NCBI GenBank assembly: GCA_003541445.1
Contig: DPMO01000163.1
Coordinates: 1 to 6,550, forward strand
DNA: 6,550 nucleotides
Direction: 5' to 3'
DNA from: Clostridiales bacterium
GTDB taxonomy: Bacteria > Bacillota > Sulfobacillia > UBA995 > UBA9673
The position numbers and the translations under genes were made by a program. Shown one piece after another: positions 5,484 to 6,550 of the stretch (the stretch's first letter is position 1; each line of letters begins with the position of its first letter). A model generated the notes under the pieces. The model was not told the DNA's origin. It saw only the letters and a list, made by a program, of their open reading frames with translations, and did no database searches.

Positions 5484-5708
5484 GGGGCTTGCCTCACCTC
5501 GGTCTCGGGCCGGCTTCGTTTCGCGCCGGTCTGCATGGGTCTCCGGGACATCTATGTCGGCCGGGGCCGGTTCTCCTGCTCAGGGGCCGTGGCTTGCCGG
5601 CGCCCGAGACTCCGGGTAGGTCCGGGGCGCCGCGGGAAGAAGAGAAGGGCAGGGCTCGGGGCGGACGCCCCTCGAGCGAGCGACGTTGTGAGGAGGAGGT
5701 GGGTCCCG
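5484..5708. promoter_or_regulatory. Divergent intergenic region between aldolase and hydantoinase genes
   Basis: These 225 bases must hold the start signals for both divergent genes. No convincing -35/-10 pair was found in this G+C-rich stretch. Weak symmetry is present: GACAT-CT-ATGTC at 5547-5558, CCGGC/GCCGG arms at 5510-5529, and GGGGCG-GA-CGCCCC at 5658-5671. Any of these could be an operator, but arms of 5-6 bp are common by chance here. No gene is supported inside the gap. Confidence 0.35.
5694..5701 (+). promoter_or_regulatory. Ribosome-binding site setting the GTG start of the hydantoinase-like gene
   Basis: AGGAGGTG ends 7 bases before GTG 5709. Another in-frame GTG at 5688 lies ahead of this site and would add seven residues without family likeness, so 5709 is preferred. 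Confidence 0.65.
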
Positions 5709-6550
5709 GTGCCTGTCGGCTACAGGGTGGCCGTGGACGTCGGCGGCACCTTCACCGATTTCGTCGTGACCGGCCCCGGAGGAGAGCTCGCGGCGACCTT
5801 CAAGATTCCCTCCACCCCGAAGGCGCCCGAGCAGGCGGTGCTGGGCGGCCTCCGCATGCTGACGGGAGCCGGGCCGGCTCCCGTCCCCCCGACCGAGGTC
5901 ACCTTTCTCGGACACGGCACGACCGTGGCCACGAACGCCGTCATCGAGCGCACCGGAGGGCCGGCGGGACTCCTCATCACCGAGGGTTTCGGCGACCTCC
6001 TTGAGATCGGACGGCAGACCCGCCCCTCGCTTTACGACCTCCTCGCCGACAAGCCGGAGCCACTGGTGGAGCGGGAGTTCGTCTGGGAGGTCCCCGAGCG
6101 GGTGGCGGCCGACGGCTCGGTCGTCCGGCCGCTGGACCGGGAGGGCGTACGGAGGGGTCTGGCCCGCCTTCGCTCCCTCGGCGTGAGGTCGGTGGCGATA
6201 TGCTTCCTCAACGCCCACGCCAACCCTGAGCACGAAAGGGCGGCGGCCAAGATCGCCCGGGAGGAGTACCCGGAGCTCCATCTCTCGGTCTCGCACGAGC
6301 TTCTGGCCGAGTTCCGCGAGTTCGAACGTCTGTCCAGTGTGGTGCTCAACGCCTACCTGTCGACGGCCATGGGGGAGTATCTCGACCGGCTCGCGGCCGG
6401 GGTGGCGCGCGAGGGGATAAGGACGGGCATCCACCTCGCCCATTCGGCCGGCGGCCTCCTGACCCTCGAGCGCTGTCTCCGGCGGCCGGCGGCGACGCTC
6501 CTGTCAGGCCCGGCCGCGGCGCTGGTGGCCGCGGCCTCGGCGGCGGCGGC
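5709..6550 (+). CDS. Hydantoinase/oxoprolinase family protein, HyuA-like (N-terminal part)
   Basis: The first 280 codons of a protein that is usually near 680-700 residues; the rest lies beyond the window. It starts at GTG with a strong ribosome-binding site. AVDVGGTFTDFV (8-19) is the ATP-phosphate motif of the actin-like ATPase fold. GHGTTVATNAVIER (68-81), EIGRQTRPSLYDL and SHELLAEFREFERLSSVVLNAYL-like sequence (given here in part) are family hallmarks, and HSAGGLLT and LSGPAAA follow near the edge. HyuA-type subunits hydrolyse ATP to open cyclic amides such as N-methylhydantoin or 5-oxoproline, or work in acetone- or acetophenone-carboxylase-like complexes with a HyuB partner, which would be expected just downstream. 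The frame is open throughout with strong G/C third-position bias. The substrate cannot be decided from this half; the family is clear. Confidence 0.9.
   Translation, partial: MPVGYRVAVDVGGTFTDFVVTGPGGELAATFKIPSTPKAPEQAVLGGLRMLTGAGPAPVPPTEVTFLGHGTTVATNAVIERTGGPAGLLITEGFGDLLEIGRQTRPSLYDLLADKPEPLVEREFVWEVPERVAADGSVVRPLDREGVRRGLARLRSLGVRSVAICFLNAHANPEHERAAAKIAREEYPELHLSVSHELLAEFREFERLSSVVLNAYLSTAMGEYLDRLAAGVAREGIRTGIHLAHSAGGLLTLERCLRRPAATLLSGPAAALVAAASAAA

Noticed and set aside
5580..6443. A 287-codon open frame on the minus strand opposite the hydantoinase-like gene
   Set aside because: The plus-strand frame encodes clear HyuA motifs throughout. The antisense product is low-complexity and rich in Arg, Gly and Pro.

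Overview
This is a G+C-rich bacterial window. Sampled 60-base lines run 70-75% in most genes and about 60-63% in one. Genes are tightly packed, ribosome-binding sites are strong and Bacillota-like (AGGAGGTG), and TTG and GTG starts are used. The content points to an anaerobic or facultative heterotroph, perhaps a high-G+C member of Bacillota or Chloroflexota. That placement is inference; no marker gene in the window fixes the taxon.

Left arm, plus strand (1-2757): the last 17 codons of an unrecognised protein, then a PfkB-family sugar kinase resembling 2-keto-3-deoxygluconate kinase, a PLP-dependent class I/II aminotransferase, and a small FMN-binding flavin-reductase-like protein. Gaps are short and the last two genes overlap by 4 bases, so this reads as one catabolic operon. 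It ends at a perfect 14-bp hairpin (2767-2797), which also lies past the end of the convergent gene.

Centre, minus strand (4549 to 2863): a reductive dehalogenase operon in the order rdhB-rdhA. RdhB is a 97-residue membrane anchor with three hydrophobic segments. RdhA has a Tat signal, two C-terminal iron-sulfur motifs and a Tyr/Asn/Arg set spaced as in the PceA active site. Upstream, at 4710-4761, two palindromes of the form GTAGC-N4-GCTAC lie exactly 30 bp apart. This 5-4-5 geometry is that of FNR/CprK-type operators, which makes them candidate control sites for the operon. rdhA is lower in G+C than its neighbours.

Right arm: a class II aldolase/adducin-family gene (minus, 4785-5483) sits upstream of rdhB on the same strand. 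It is divergent from a hydantoinase/oxoprolinase (HyuA-like) gene that starts with GTG at 5709 and runs off the window. These are catabolic genes for small organic acids, sugars or cyclic amides.

The most notable element is the rdhBA operon with its tandem palindromes, set inside an otherwise sugar-acid and amino-acid catabolic neighbourhood. No regulator or maturation gene for reductive dehalogenases is visible in the window.
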